Below, piece by piece: positions 38,845 to 46,627 of a stretch of 64,000 nucleotides of DNA. Both the position numbers and the translations under genes were made by a program. The notes beneath the pieces were generated by a model, which was not told the origin of the DNA, did not search any database, and saw only the letters and a program-made list of their open reading frames with translations. Within the stretch, counting starts at the first letter, position 1. The number at the start of each line of letters is the position of its first letter. This DNA is from Streptomyces sp. SLBN-31 (GTDB lineage Bacteria > Actinomycetota > Actinomycetes > Streptomycetales > Streptomycetaceae). The stretch is from the NCBI RefSeq assembly GCF_006715395.1, contig NZ_VFNC01000001.1, positions 1,116,001-1,180,000 of the forward strand. Reading direction: 5' to 3'.

Positions 38845-39926
38845 GCGGCCCCCTGACCTTCCGCCTCGACCCCTCGCCCTTCCGGCCCTGCTCCTTGCTC
38901 TCGAGCACCCGCCCCTTGGCTCTCCGGCCGGCTCCCCGTGCTCTCGGACTCCGCCCCTCGTCCCGGTGCCCGGCTCTCCCGCACCCCGGCGTCCACCCCT
39001 CGGCCCCCGGCCTCTCCCCCTCGGCTCCCGGCGTCCGCCGCTCGGCTCCCGGCGTCCGCCGCTCGGCTCCCGGCGTCCGCCGCTCGGCCCCCGGCCTCCG
39101 TGCCCTGGCCTTGCGGCTGGTTCTCTCCGCCTGCGGGCCCCGGCCCTCGTCCCTGGGGACGGCTCCCCCGGCCCTTCGAGGCAGCCGTTCGGTGGTGCGG
39201 TTCGGTGGCCCTGGCTTCCGGGGTCGGGAACGCCGGGAGGTGGAGCGTGTTCACTCGGCGGCCGTCCAGGAGGGACACCGTGCGGTCCGCGAGAGCCGCC
39301 GTCTCCGGGTCGTGGGTGGCCAGGACGACCGTGATGCCGTGCGATCGGGCCGCGGTCGTCAGCGTCCGCAGCACGTGCGCGCGGTCCGCGCGGTGCAGCG
39401 GGGCGGTCGGCTCGTCGGCGAACAGGACCGTCGGCGCGGGCGCCAGGGCCCGGGCGATCGAGACGCGCTGGCGTTCCGCCTGGGTGAGTTCGTGCGGACG
39501 GTCGCGCGAGCGGTCGCCGACGTCCAGGCGCTCCAGCCACTCCAGGGCGGACGTCTTGGCCCGGCGGCGGCCGGTGCCGCGCAGCATGAGGGGGAGGGCG
39601 GCGTTCTCCCACACGTTCAGCTCGGGTACGAGCACCGGCGCGGGATCGATCCAGCCGAACCGGTCCCGGCGCAGGCGCTCACGGGTGAGCGAGCCCATCG
39701 TGTGCACCGGCACGCTGTTGAACCAGACCTCGCCGCGCTGGGCCGGCACGAGTCCGGACAGGCAGCGCAGCAGGGTCGTCTTGCCGCTGCCGCGCGGGCC
39801 GCTGACGGCGAGGATCTCGCCCTCCTGGACGCCGAGCGAGACGCCGCTGAGCGCGGGCGAGCCGTCGCTGTGCTGGAAGTGCAGGGCACGTGCCCAGAGC
39901 ACGTCGTTGTCCGGCGGGGCCACCAT
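38826..39926 (-). CDS. ABC transporter ATP-binding protein with low-complexity tail
   Basis: This 366-residue protein has a standard ATPase domain in the first 225 residues: Walker A GPRGSGKTTL, Walker B TVLFADEPTAPL and the H-loop VLATHDPETA. The signature motif, normally LSGGQ, is degenerate (ELTQAERQRVSIARAL). Residues from about 235 to 366 are Gly/Ala/Arg/Glu-rich with repeated GSRAADA units encoded by a 21-base tandem repeat. It resembles the MacB/LolD exporter ATPase group. The partner permease follows with overlap. Confidence 0.83.
   Translation of the reverse strand: MVAPPDNDVLWARALHFQHSDGSPALSGVSLGVQEGEILAVSGPRGSGKTTLLRCLSGLVPAQRGEVWFNSVPVHTMGSLTRERLRRDRFGWIDPAPVLVPELNVWENAALPLMLRGTGRRRAKTSALEWLERLDVGDRSRDRPHELTQAERQRVSIARALAPAPTVLFADEPTAPLHRADRAHVLRTLTTAARSHGITVVLATHDPETAALADRTVSLLDGRRVNTLHLPAFPTPEARATEPHHRTAASKGRGSRPQGRGPGPAGGENQPQGQGTEAGGRAADAGSRAADAGSRAADAGSRGGEAGGRGVDAGVRESRAPGRGAESESTGSRPESQGAGAREQGAGPEGRGVEAEGQGAACSLSV
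39020..39082. repeat. Three-copy 21-bp tandem repeat in the ABC ATPase gene
   Basis: The unit ctcggctcccggcgtccgcc plus a final g repeats perfectly at 39020-39040, 39041-39061 and 39062-39082, with degenerate partial copies on both sides. The unit length is a multiple of three, so copy-number change would keep the frame and only lengthen or shorten the low-complexity tail. Confidence 0.95.
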
Positions 39927-40046
39927 GGGCGTACACCTCGAGTCAGATCCGTTTTTGCCGTGCCATCCCCCGTGCGGGGGAACGAAGACAGGGCTGATCG
40001 GTCACTCGCACGCTAGGCAGGCATCGCCCGGAGGCCGGACATCACA

Positions 40047-40092
40047 CGGCCCCGGACGCCCGTTCTCACTCGAACGGGCGGCACCGGGGCCG
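40047..40092 (-). terminator. Terminator of the aminotransferase gene
   Basis: A two-part stem: outer 9 bp (40047-40055 with 40084-40092), inner 8 bp (40058-40065 with 40072-40079), loop 6 bases. It starts 24 bases beyond the aminotransferase stop on the minus strand. Confidence 0.85.
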
Positions 40093-40115
40093 TTGTTGAT
40101 CACAGGGTCAGCTCA

Positions 40116-41498
40116 TCAGAGCTTCGTCCACGCCTCCGTCAGCGTCGCGCGCAGGATCTGCTCGATCTCGTCGAAGGTCTCCTGGTTGGAGATCAGCGGC
40201 GGGGCGAGCTGCACGACCGGGTCGCCACGGTCGTCGGCACGGCAGTACAGGCCGTTGTCGAAGAGGGCCTTCGACAGGAAGCCGTACAGGACGCGCTCGG
40301 TCTCCTCGTCGTTGAAGGACTCCTTGGTGGCCTTGTCCTTCACCAGCTCGATGCCGTAGAAGAAGCCGTTGCCGCGGACGTCGCCGACGATCGGCAGGTC
40401 GTGCAGCTTCTCCAGCGTGGCACGGAAGGCGCCCTCGTTGTCCAGGACGTGCTGGTTGAGGTTCTCGCGCTCGAAGAGGTCGAGGTTGGCGATGCCGACC
40501 GCGGCCGACACCGGGTGGCCGCCGAAGGTGTAGCCGTGCAGGAAGGTGTTGTCGCCCTTGTAGAACGGCTCGGCCAGGCGGTCGGAGATGATGCAGGCGC
40601 CGATCGGGGAGTAGCCCGAGGTCATGCCCTTGGCGCAGGTGATCATGTCCGGGACGTAGTCGAACTTGTCACAGGCGAACATCGTGCCCAGGCGGCCGAA
40701 GGCGCAGATGACCTCGTCGGAGACGAGCAGCACGTCGTACTTGTCGCAGATCTCGCGGACCCGCTGGAAGTAGCCGGGCGGGGGCGGGAAGCAGCCGCCG
40801 GCGTTCTGCACGGGCTCCAGGAAGACGGCGGCGACCGTGTCCGCGCCCTCGAAGAGGATCTGCTGCTCGATCTGGTCGGCGGCCCAGCGGCCGAAGGCCT
40901 CCGGGTCGTCGCCGAATATCGGGGCGCGGTAGATGTTGGTGTTCGGGACCTTGTGCGCGCCCGGCACCAGCGGCTCGAAGGGGGCCTTCAGGCCCGGCAG
41001 GCCGGTGATGGACAGGGCGCCCTGCGGGGTGCCGTGGTAGGCGACGGCGCGGGAGATGACCTTGTACTTGGTGGGCTTGCCGGTGAGCTTGAAGTACTGC
41101 TTGGCCAGCTTCCAGGCGGTCTCCACCGCCTCGCCGCCGCCGGTGGTGAAGAAGACCTTGTTCAGGTCGCCCGGCGCGTGGTCCGCGAGGCGCTCCGCGA
41201 GCTCCACGGCCTTCGGGTGAGCGTAGGACCAGACCGGGAAGAACGCCAGCTCCTGGGCCTGCTTGAAGGCGGTCTCGGCGAGCTCGGTGCGGCCGTGACC
41301 GGCCTGGACCACGAACAGACCGGCGAGACCGTCCAGGTAGCGCCTGCCCTTGTCGTCGTAGATGTAGGTGCCTTCGCCCCGCACGATCGTGGGGACGGGG
41401 GAGTTCTCGTACGAGGACATGCGGGTGAAGTGCATCCACAGGTGGTCGTACGCGGTCTTGCTGAGGTCCTTCTGGCTCACGGTTATCGGGTTCCCCAC
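40116..41498 (-). CDS. Class III aminotransferase (putrescine/GABA-type)
   Basis: This 460-residue PLP enzyme carries the class III landmarks TTGGGEAVETAWKLAKQY, AYHGTPQGALSITG, VFLEPVQNAGG and LLVSDEVICAFGR, with the PLP lysine in DMITCAKGMTSGYSPIGA. It matches the aminotransferase encoded beside an Lrp regulator and an aldehyde dehydrogenase in S. coelicolor, linked there to polyamine catabolism. Likely substrates are putrescine, gamma-aminobutyrate or beta-alanine with pyruvate. GTG 41498 overlaps the Lrp gene by 16 bases; a second GTG at 41480 has GGGGAA upstream and is an alternative. Confidence 0.88.
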   Translation of the reverse strand: MGNPITVSQKDLSKTAYDHLWMHFTRMSSYENSPVPTIVRGEGTYIYDDKGRRYLDGLAGLFVVQAGHGRTELAETAFKQAQELAFFPVWSYAHPKAVELAERLADHAPGDLNKVFFTTGGGEAVETAWKLAKQYFKLTGKPTKYKVISRAVAYHGTPQGALSITGLPGLKAPFEPLVPGAHKVPNTNIYRAPIFGDDPEAFGRWAADQIEQQILFEGADTVAAVFLEPVQNAGGCFPPPPGYFQRVREICDKYDVLLVSDEVICAFGRLGTMFACDKFDYVPDMITCAKGMTSGYSPIGACIISDRLAEPFYKGDNTFLHGYTFGGHPVSAAVGIANLDLFERENLNQHVLDNEGAFRATLEKLHDLPIVGDVRGNGFFYGIELVKDKATKESFNDEETERVLYGFLSKALFDNGLYCRADDRGDPVVQLAPPLISNQETFDEIEQILRATLTEAWTKL

Positions 41499-42001
41499 AT
41501 GTAGGTCTGCTTCTTCAGCTTCAGGTAGACGAAGCTCTCGGTGGAGCGCACGCCGGGCAGCGCCCGAATGCGTTTGTTGATGACGTCCAGCAGGTGGTCG
41601 TCGTCCTCGCAGACGATCTCGGCGAGGATGTCGAACGAGCCCGCGGTCATCACCACGTACTCGACTTCCGACATGTCCGTCAGCGCGTCCGCGATGGACT
41701 CGACATCGCCCTCGACGTTGACCCCGACCATCGCCTGGCGCCGGAAGCCCACGGTGAGCGGGTCCGTGACGGCGACGATCTGCATCACGCCCTGGTCGAG
41801 CAGCTTCTGCACGCGCTGGCGCACGGCCGCCTCGGACAGGCCCACGGCCTTGCCGATCGCGGCGTAAGGGCGCCTGCCGTCCTCCTGGAGCTGTTCGATG
41901 ATGGCGAGGGAGACGGCATCCAGATGGGGAGTGCCGTTCCTGGACTCGCGGGTCGAGTCCCTGTGCTCTGCGCTTCGACTGGCCACGCCCTCACTGTGCA
42001 C
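41483..42001 (-). CDS. Lrp/AsnC-family transcriptional regulator
   Basis: This regulator of about 172 residues has an AsnC-type winged HTH (LDAVSLAIIEQLQEDGRRPYAAIGKAVGLSEAAVRQRVQKLL) and a RAM ligand-binding domain (VGVNVEGDVESIADALT, EYVVMTAGSFDILAEIVCEDDDHL). GTG 42001 was chosen; GTG 41986 is possible. It overlaps the aminotransferase gene downstream and is divergent from the aldehyde dehydrogenase gene, so it is well placed to control both. The inducer may be an amino acid or an intermediate of the pathway. Confidence 0.88.
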   Translation of the reverse strand: MHSEGVASRSAEHRDSTRESRNGTPHLDAVSLAIIEQLQEDGRRPYAAIGKAVGLSEAAVRQRVQKLLDQGVMQIVAVTDPLTVGFRRQAMVGVNVEGDVESIADALTDMSEVEYVVMTAGSFDILAEIVCEDDDHLLDVINKRIRALPGVRSTESFVYLKLKKQTYMWGTR

Positions 42002-42061
42002 GACGTCTCGACAGTTCCGCAAGGGTGGACCGATGAAATTCGTTGTTTACGAGACTGAGAC

Positions 42062-42076
42062 CTGCGGATTTCGCAG
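42062..42076. promoter_or_regulatory. 15-bp palindrome, candidate Lrp operator
   Basis: CTGCG-gattt-CGCAG is a perfect inverted repeat of 15 bases in the divergent region between the lrp-like gene and the aldehyde dehydrogenase gene. Its length and AT centre fit Lrp/AsnC operators. A partial copy (TGCGGATT) recurs at about 42112. Confidence 0.6.
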
Positions 42077-42177
42077 CCTTGGCGCGATCGGGGGTGTTGA
42101 AAACGTGGGCTTGCGGATTAGGGTGGGTGTCTCAGCCAATGGACACGTTGGATCCACTCGAACTTGGAGGGCCGGCA

Positions 42178-43617
42178 GTGAGCACCGAGCTGCGTCGTCT
42201 GCGCAACTACATCGACGGTGAGTTCCGGGACGCCGCCGACGGACGGACCACCGAGGTGGTCAATCCCGCGACCGGCGAGGCGTACGCGACCGCGCCGCTG
42301 TCCGGGCCGGCGGACGTGGACGCCGCCATGGCGGCCGCCGCCGCGGCCTTCCCGGGCTGGCGCGACACGACCCCGGCCGAGCGCCAGAAGGCCCTGCTGA
42401 AGATCGCGGACGCCTTCGAGGAGCGCGCCGAGGAACTGATCGCGGCGGAGGTCGAGAACACGGGCAAGCCGATCGGGCTCACCCGGTCCGAGGAGATCCC
42501 GCCGATGGTCGACCAGATCCGCTTCTTCGCGGGCGCGGCGCGGATGCTGGAGGGCCGGTCGGCCGGCGAGTACATGGAGGGACTGACCTCCATCGTCCGC
42601 CGCGAGCCGGTCGGCGTCTGCGCGCAGGTCGCGCCGTGGAACTACCCGATGATGATGGCCGTGTGGAAGTTCGCGCCGGCGATCGCGGCCGGCAACACGG
42701 TCGTGCTGAAGCCGTCGGACACCACGCCGGCGTCGACCGTGCTGATCGCCGACATCATCGGCGGCATCCTGCCCAAGGGCGTCTTCAACGTCATCACCGG
42801 TGACCGGGAGACCGGCCGGCTGATGGTCGAGCACCCGACGCCCGCGATGGCCTCCATCACCGGTTCGGTGCGGGCCGGCATGCAGGTCGCGGAGTCGGCG
42901 TCGAAGGACCTCAAGCGGGTCCACCTGGAACTGGGCGGCAAGGCCCCGGTCGTCGTCTTCGAGGACACCGACATCCCCAAGGCCGTGGAGGACATCTCCG
43001 TGGCGGGCTTCTTCAACGCCGGGCAGGACTGCACGGCGGCCACGCGCGTGCTCGTGCAGGAGGCGATCCACGACGAGTTCGTCGCGGCGCTGGCGAAGGC
43101 GGCCACCGAGACCAAGACCGGCCAGCCGGACGACGAGGACGTGCTGTTCGGCCCGCTCAACAATCCGAACCAGCTCAAGCAGGTCTCCGGGTTCATCGAG
43201 CGGCTGCCCGCGCACGCCAAGGTCGAGGCCGGCGGTCACCAGGTCGGCGAGAAGGGTTACTTCTACGCCCCGACCGTCGTCTCCGGGCTGAAGCAGGACG
43301 ACGAGATCATCCAGAGGGAGGTCTTCGGGCCCGTCATCACCGTGCAGTCCTTCTCGGACGAGGACCAGGCGGTGGAGTGGGCCAACGGCGTGGAGTACGC
43401 GCTGGCCTCGTCGGTGTGGACCAAGGACCACGGGCGCGCCATGCGGATGTCGAAGAAGCTGGACTTCGGCTGCGTGTGGATCAACACGCACATCCCGCTG
43501 GTGGCGGAGATGCCGCACGGCGGGTTCAAGAAGTCCGGTTACGGCAAGGACCTCTCGGCCTACGGCTTCGACGACTACACGCGCATCAAGCACGTGATGA
43601 CGTCGCTGGACGCCTGA
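42178..43617 (+). CDS. Gamma-aminobutyraldehyde/betaine-aldehyde-type dehydrogenase
   Basis: This 479-residue NAD(P)+ aldehyde dehydrogenase has the cofactor-site QVAPWNYPMMMAVWK, the catalytic glutamate in HLELGGKAPVVVF, the nucleophile Cys in FFNAGQDCTAATRV and a C-terminal PHGGFKKSGYGKDLS. It resembles PatD/YdcW gamma-aminobutyraldehyde dehydrogenases and would oxidise the aldehyde made by the aminotransferase. GTG 42178 follows TTGGAGG with good spacing; an upstream in-frame start is rejected. It is divergent from the Lrp gene. Confidence 0.9.
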   Translation: MSTELRRLRNYIDGEFRDAADGRTTEVVNPATGEAYATAPLSGPADVDAAMAAAAAAFPGWRDTTPAERQKALLKIADAFEERAEELIAAEVENTGKPIGLTRSEEIPPMVDQIRFFAGAARMLEGRSAGEYMEGLTSIVRREPVGVCAQVAPWNYPMMMAVWKFAPAIAAGNTVVLKPSDTTPASTVLIADIIGGILPKGVFNVITGDRETGRLMVEHPTPAMASITGSVRAGMQVAESASKDLKRVHLELGGKAPVVVFEDTDIPKAVEDISVAGFFNAGQDCTAATRVLVQEAIHDEFVAALAKAATETKTGQPDDEDVLFGPLNNPNQLKQVSGFIERLPAHAKVEAGGHQVGEKGYFYAPTVVSGLKQDDEIIQREVFGPVITVQSFSDEDQAVEWANGVEYALASSVWTKDHGRAMRMSKKLDFGCVWINTHIPLVAEMPHGGFKKSGYGKDLSAYGFDDYTRIKHVMTSLDA

Positions 43618-43634
43618 GCGACATCAGGTATCAG

Positions 43635-43665
43635 GGGACCGGCCATCGACAAGGTGTCCGGTCCC
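43635..43665 (+). terminator. Terminator after the aldehyde dehydrogenase gene
   Basis: An 8-bp stem GGGACCGG (43635-43642) with CCGGTCCC (43658-43665) and a 15-base loop begins 18 bases after the stop codon. Confidence 0.65.
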
Positions 43666-43729
43666 GCCGCCTCCCTCCTCGACGCAGCGTCGATTGTCGG
43701 TGCACAGTCGGGGGCGGGATGCTGCGGCC

Positions 43730-44089
43730 ATGCCCCTCACACCGAAGTACCTTGCGCCTCCCCGCCGTTCGCTGCTGCTCGCGATCCTCGGCGGAGTGGC
43801 CGGCTGCGGGGTGCCCGCCGCCTATGTGCGGCCCGGTGAGCGCGCCGTCGACGACCTGTCGGCCCGGCAGAAGAGACTGACCGCCGCCTGGGTCAACTAC
43901 GTCTGCCCCGTGCCCGCCGCCCGGGACGTGCTGGCCTCCGCCAGGGACAAGGAGACCGCCGCCCTCGCCGAGAACGCGCTGATCTTCCCGGACGCCGAGA
44001 TGCGCAAGCGGCTCGTGATCGCCCGGGACATCACGTCGAAGGAGCGGGTGGGGTTCGCGAAGCGGTGGAACGCGATAGTGGGGCTGTGA
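43730..44089 (+). CDS. Small putative lipoprotein of unknown function
   Basis: This 119-residue protein has an N-terminal export signal with RR at 12-13 and a hydrophobic stretch ending in a lipobox-like GVAGC (Cys26). The mature part is charged and helical (AVDDLSARQKRLTAAWVNYV, ARDKETAALAENALIF). I recognise no domain. The ATG at 43730 has only a weak upstream GGGCGGGAT. It is convergent with the YceI gene, with about 10 bases between stops. Confidence 0.65.
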   Translation: MPLTPKYLAPPRRSLLLAILGGVAGCGVPAAYVRPGERAVDDLSARQKRLTAAWVNYVCPVPAARDVLASARDKETAALAENALIFPDAEMRKRLVIARDITSKERVGFAKRWNAIVGL

Positions 44090-44099
44090 GCGGCCGACG

Positions 44100-44780
44100 T
44101 CAGCCGCGGGACATGCGGATCGCCGCGATGTCGAACTGCAGGCGCACCTTCTCGCTCACCATGGCGCCGCCCTCCGCCAGCCTCTGGTTGTAGGTCAGGC
44201 CCCATTCGGAACGGTTGATGGTGGTCGTGCCGTCGAAGCCGACCCGTTCGTCCCCGAACGCGTCGGTGACATGGCCGATGTAGGTGAGCTCCAGGTCGAC
44301 CGGGCGGGTGACCTTCTTGATGGTGAGGTCGCCCGTCATACGGTAGACATCGTTTCCCACCAGGCGTACGGCCGTGCTGACGAAGCGCATCTGCGGGTAG
44401 GAGCGGGCGTCCAGGAAGTCGCGGCCGACGAGGTGGGCGTCCCGCTGCTCCACGCCGGTGTCGACGGACGCGGTGTTCAGGACGATCTCGGCCCGCGAGC
44501 GTGAGGGGTCGTGGCCGTCGAAGTACAGACGGCTGTCGAACTCCGCGAACGACCCGCGCACGGTGGTCACCAGGGCGTGCCGGACGGAGAAGCCGATACG
44601 GCTGTGTGCCGGGTCGACGACCCACTCCCCGGTCAGTGACGCGAGGGACGGGTCGGGCACCCCGTTCGGTGCCGACTGCTGCTGACCGGGCCTGCGTTGG
44701 GGGAGGGCCGGGGCCGTGGGGGCGGGGGCGGTGGGGGGAGCCGGGCGGCGCTGGGACGACGCACGGGTGAACAGGTTCAT
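44100..44780 (-). CDS. YceI-family protein
   Basis: This 226-residue lipocalin-like YceI protein follows a Pro/Ala/Arg-rich N-terminus of about 40 residues. The YceI core is clear: GEWVVDPAHSRIGFSVRHALVTTVRGSFAEFDS, AEIVLNTASVDTGVEQRDAHLVGRDFLDARSYPQMRF, and the ending VRLQFDIAAIRM. These proteins bind isoprenoid lipids or other amphiphiles. There is no clear signal peptide, so it is probably cytoplasmic. Confidence 0.9.
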   Translation of the reverse strand: MNLFTRASSQRRPAPPTAPAPTAPALPQRRPGQQQSAPNGVPDPSLASLTGEWVVDPAHSRIGFSVRHALVTTVRGSFAEFDSRLYFDGHDPSRSRAEIVLNTASVDTGVEQRDAHLVGRDFLDARSYPQMRFVSTAVRLVGNDVYRMTGDLTIKKVTRPVDLELTYIGHVTDAFGDERVGFDGTTTINRSEWGLTYNQRLAEGGAMVSEKVRLQFDIAAIRMSRG

Positions 44781-45062
44781 GATTCACGTACTTACGTCAT
44801 GCCAACCGCGCCCGCAAGCCGTCTTGGCAACCCGCACACACGGTCGTCACGAATTGCCCCCGGACGTGCAGAAGTTCACCGGCCGCTCGGCAAGCGGCTT
44901 TTCCCGCACGGTGGTTGGGCCGCGAAGCGCCGACCGCGCCCTCGGCGACTTTGCCGTCTCTTTACAACCCGTTCCGCCTCCGCCTCGTCTCTCCGCTCGA
45001 TCCACCACACAGCCCGCCGGCCGACCACCGGCCGGGCGGACCGACGAAAGAGAGACCCACTC
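44781..45062. other. Divergent intergenic region before the sortase operon
   Basis: About 280 bases between the YceI gene and the putative sortase substrate gene, which are divergent. The final 15 bases carry GAAAGAGAG as a Shine-Dalgarno for the ATG at 45063. I see no clear operator or consensus promoter. Confidence 0.4.
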
Positions 45063-45437
45063 ATGCGCCGAACCGGCCTCAGTGCCCTGGCACTTGCCTG
45101 CACCGCCGTACTGGCGGGCGCGGTACCCGCGTTCGCCGACGGGGCGTCCCAGGCCCCCTCTCCCGTGCCGAGCGCCGCCAAGCCGACCGAGCGGCCCAGG
45201 GACACCGCGCCCTCCACGGTTCCGAGCACCGGGGACCGCCGCGCGAGCGCCGAGCCGACCCGGGCGCCGTCCCGCGGCCAGGTCTCCGTCGTGCCCAGCG
45301 GAGCGCCGAACACCGGTGTGGCCGACACCTCCTCGGGGTCAGGGGGCGCTCTGATCGGCGGGGGTGCCGCTGCGGCCGTCGTCGTGGGTGGCGGCGCCGT
45401 CCTCCTCGTGCGCCGCCGGCGGGCGAACGGGGCATGA
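45063..45437 (+). CDS. Small secreted membrane-anchored protein, putative sortase F substrate
   Basis: This 124-residue protein has a signal peptide (MRRTGLSALALACTAVLAGA..., cleavage near AFA/DG) and a Ser/Pro/Thr/Arg-rich mature part with no obvious fold. The C-terminus resembles a sorting signal: APNTG at 81-85, a short Ser/Gly linker, a hydrophobic helix ([21 protein letters not shown]) and RRRR. The motif differs from LPxTG and LAxTG. The stop overlaps the ATG of a class F sortase gene (ATGA), so the two are translated together, which suggests an enzyme-substrate pair. Confidence 0.72.
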   Translation: MRRTGLSALALACTAVLAGAVPAFADGASQAPSPVPSAAKPTERPRDTAPSTVPSTGDRRASAEPTRAPSRGQVSVVPSGAPNTGVADTSSGSGGALIGGGAAAAVVVGGGAVLLVRRRRANGA

Positions 45438-46042
45438 GGCCGTTCGCCGGGCGCGCTCTGGCCGCCACGGCGCTGGCCGCCCTGCTCGTCGGCTGCGGCG
45501 GCGGTGGGGGGAACACCGCCGGGCACCTCGCGAGCACACCGTCGCCCTCAGCCCCGCCACCGGCGAAGTCGGTGTCCGCGGTGGGGCGATCGGTCCCGGT
45601 CGGGCTCCGGATACCGGCCGTCGGGGTCGACACCCCGGTGCTGCGGCTGGGCCTGGCCGCGGACGGCAGCGTGCAGGTCCCGCCGGTCCAGGCGCACGAC
45701 CGGGCGGGCTGGTACCGCCACTCGCCGACACCGGGCCAGAGGGGTCCGTCCGTGATCCTCGGCCATGTCACGGTCGGCGCCTACGGGGACGGCGTCTTCC
45801 GGCACCTGAGGGAACTGCGCCGGGGCGGACGGATCGAGGTGCGCCTGGAGAACGGCACCGATGCGGTGTTCGCCGTCACTGACGTCCGCACGGTCGCCAA
45901 GGCCGACTTCCCCACGAAGGAGGTGTACGGCGACGTGAACCGGCCCGAGCTGCGGCTGATCACCTGCGGGGGAGCCCGTACCGGAGCCGGCTACCGCGAC
46001 AACGTGATCGTCTTCGCGGTGCTGACCTCCGCGACCCGCTGA
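45434..46042 (+). CDS. Class F sortase
   Basis: This 202-residue sortase-fold transpeptidase has the catalytic His111 in VILGHV and Cys178 in LRLITCGG (TLxTC-type), with an Arg in GAGYRDNVIV completing the triad. The N-terminus, MRPFAGRALAATALAALLVGC, ends in a lipobox-like LVGC (Cys21), so it may be lipid-anchored instead of transmembrane-anchored. It is coupled to the upstream APNTG protein. Class F sortases are actinobacterial with few known substrates. Confidence 0.9.
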   Translation: MRPFAGRALAATALAALLVGCGGGGGNTAGHLASTPSPSAPPPAKSVSAVGRSVPVGLRIPAVGVDTPVLRLGLAADGSVQVPPVQAHDRAGWYRHSPTPGQRGPSVILGHVTVGAYGDGVFRHLRELRRGGRIEVRLENGTDAVFAVTDVRTVAKADFPTKEVYGDVNRPELRLITCGGARTGAGYRDNVIVFAVLTSATR

Positions 46043-46056
46043 ACCGCGTAACAGAA

Positions 46057-46090
46057 CCCGGGCCGGGGCAACGATCCGCGTCGGCCCGGG
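46057..46090 (+). terminator. Terminator after the class F sortase gene
   Basis: A 9-bp stem CCCGGGCCG (46057-46065) with CGGCCCGGG (46082-46090), then CTCTTCCTCC, starting 15 bases after the stop. It separates the sortase operon from the sigma factor gene. Confidence 0.75.
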
Positions 46091-46135
46091 CTCTTCCTCC
46101 CAGAGCCGCCCCAACCCCCATGACCATGGAGAACG

Positions 46136-46627
46136 TTGAAACGCTCCCGCGAGAAGGCCGCGTCCGAGCTGTTCGCCGCCCTCTATCCGCGCCTCGCCGG
46201 CTGGGTCCGCCGGCTGGTCGACGACGACGAGACCGCGCACGAGATCGCCTCGGAGGCCTTCACCCGCCTCTGGGCCCGCTGGACCAGCGTGGCGGAGCCG
46301 AGCGGCTTCCTCTACGTCACCGCGGCCAACATCGTCCGGGACCACTGGCGCAAGCTGGAGCGCGAACGCCGCGCCGTACGCCGTGCGAGGACCGAGGCGG
46401 CGGTGGCTCCGCACACCGAGCAGACGGACCCCTCGGTGCGCCTGCTCGTGCAGTCCCTCCCCGAACGCCTGCGCGTGCCGATCCTGCTCCACTACTACGC
46501 TGACATGCCGATCCGGGAGGTGGCCGCGCTCACCGGACGCCGGGAGGGGACCGTCAAGGCGGACCTCCACGCGGCCCGCGAACTGCTCCGCGCCCACCTG
46601 AGGAGAAGCGTTGATCACACACTCTGA
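46136..46627 (+). CDS. ECF-type RNA polymerase sigma factor
   Basis: This 163-residue sigma-70 family protein has only regions 2 (ASELFAALYPRLAGWVRRLVDDDETAHEIASEAFTRLWARW) and 4 (LPERLRVPILLHYYADMPIREVAALTGRREGTVKADLHAARELL). It starts at TTG 46136 with GGAGAAC six bases upstream; I see no better start. It overlaps the downstream membrane-protein gene by 17 bases, the usual arrangement for an ECF sigma and its anti-sigma factor. Promoter specificity is unknown. Confidence 0.88.
   Translation: MKRSREKAASELFAALYPRLAGWVRRLVDDDETAHEIASEAFTRLWARWTSVAEPSGFLYVTAANIVRDHWRKLERERRAVRRARTEAAVAPHTEQTDPSVRLLVQSLPERLRVPILLHYYADMPIREVAALTGRREGTVKADLHAARELLRAHLRRSVDHTL

Noticed and set aside
39020..39082. 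Tandem repeat considered as a CRISPR array
   Set aside because: Units are directly adjacent with no spacers, in frame inside a gene and of low-complexity composition.
38845..39612. N-terminal 256-residue extension of the ABC permease
   Set aside because: Low-complexity readthrough antisense-free but out of frame over the ATPase gene; the GTG at 38844 with overlap to the ATPase stop is a normal operon junction.
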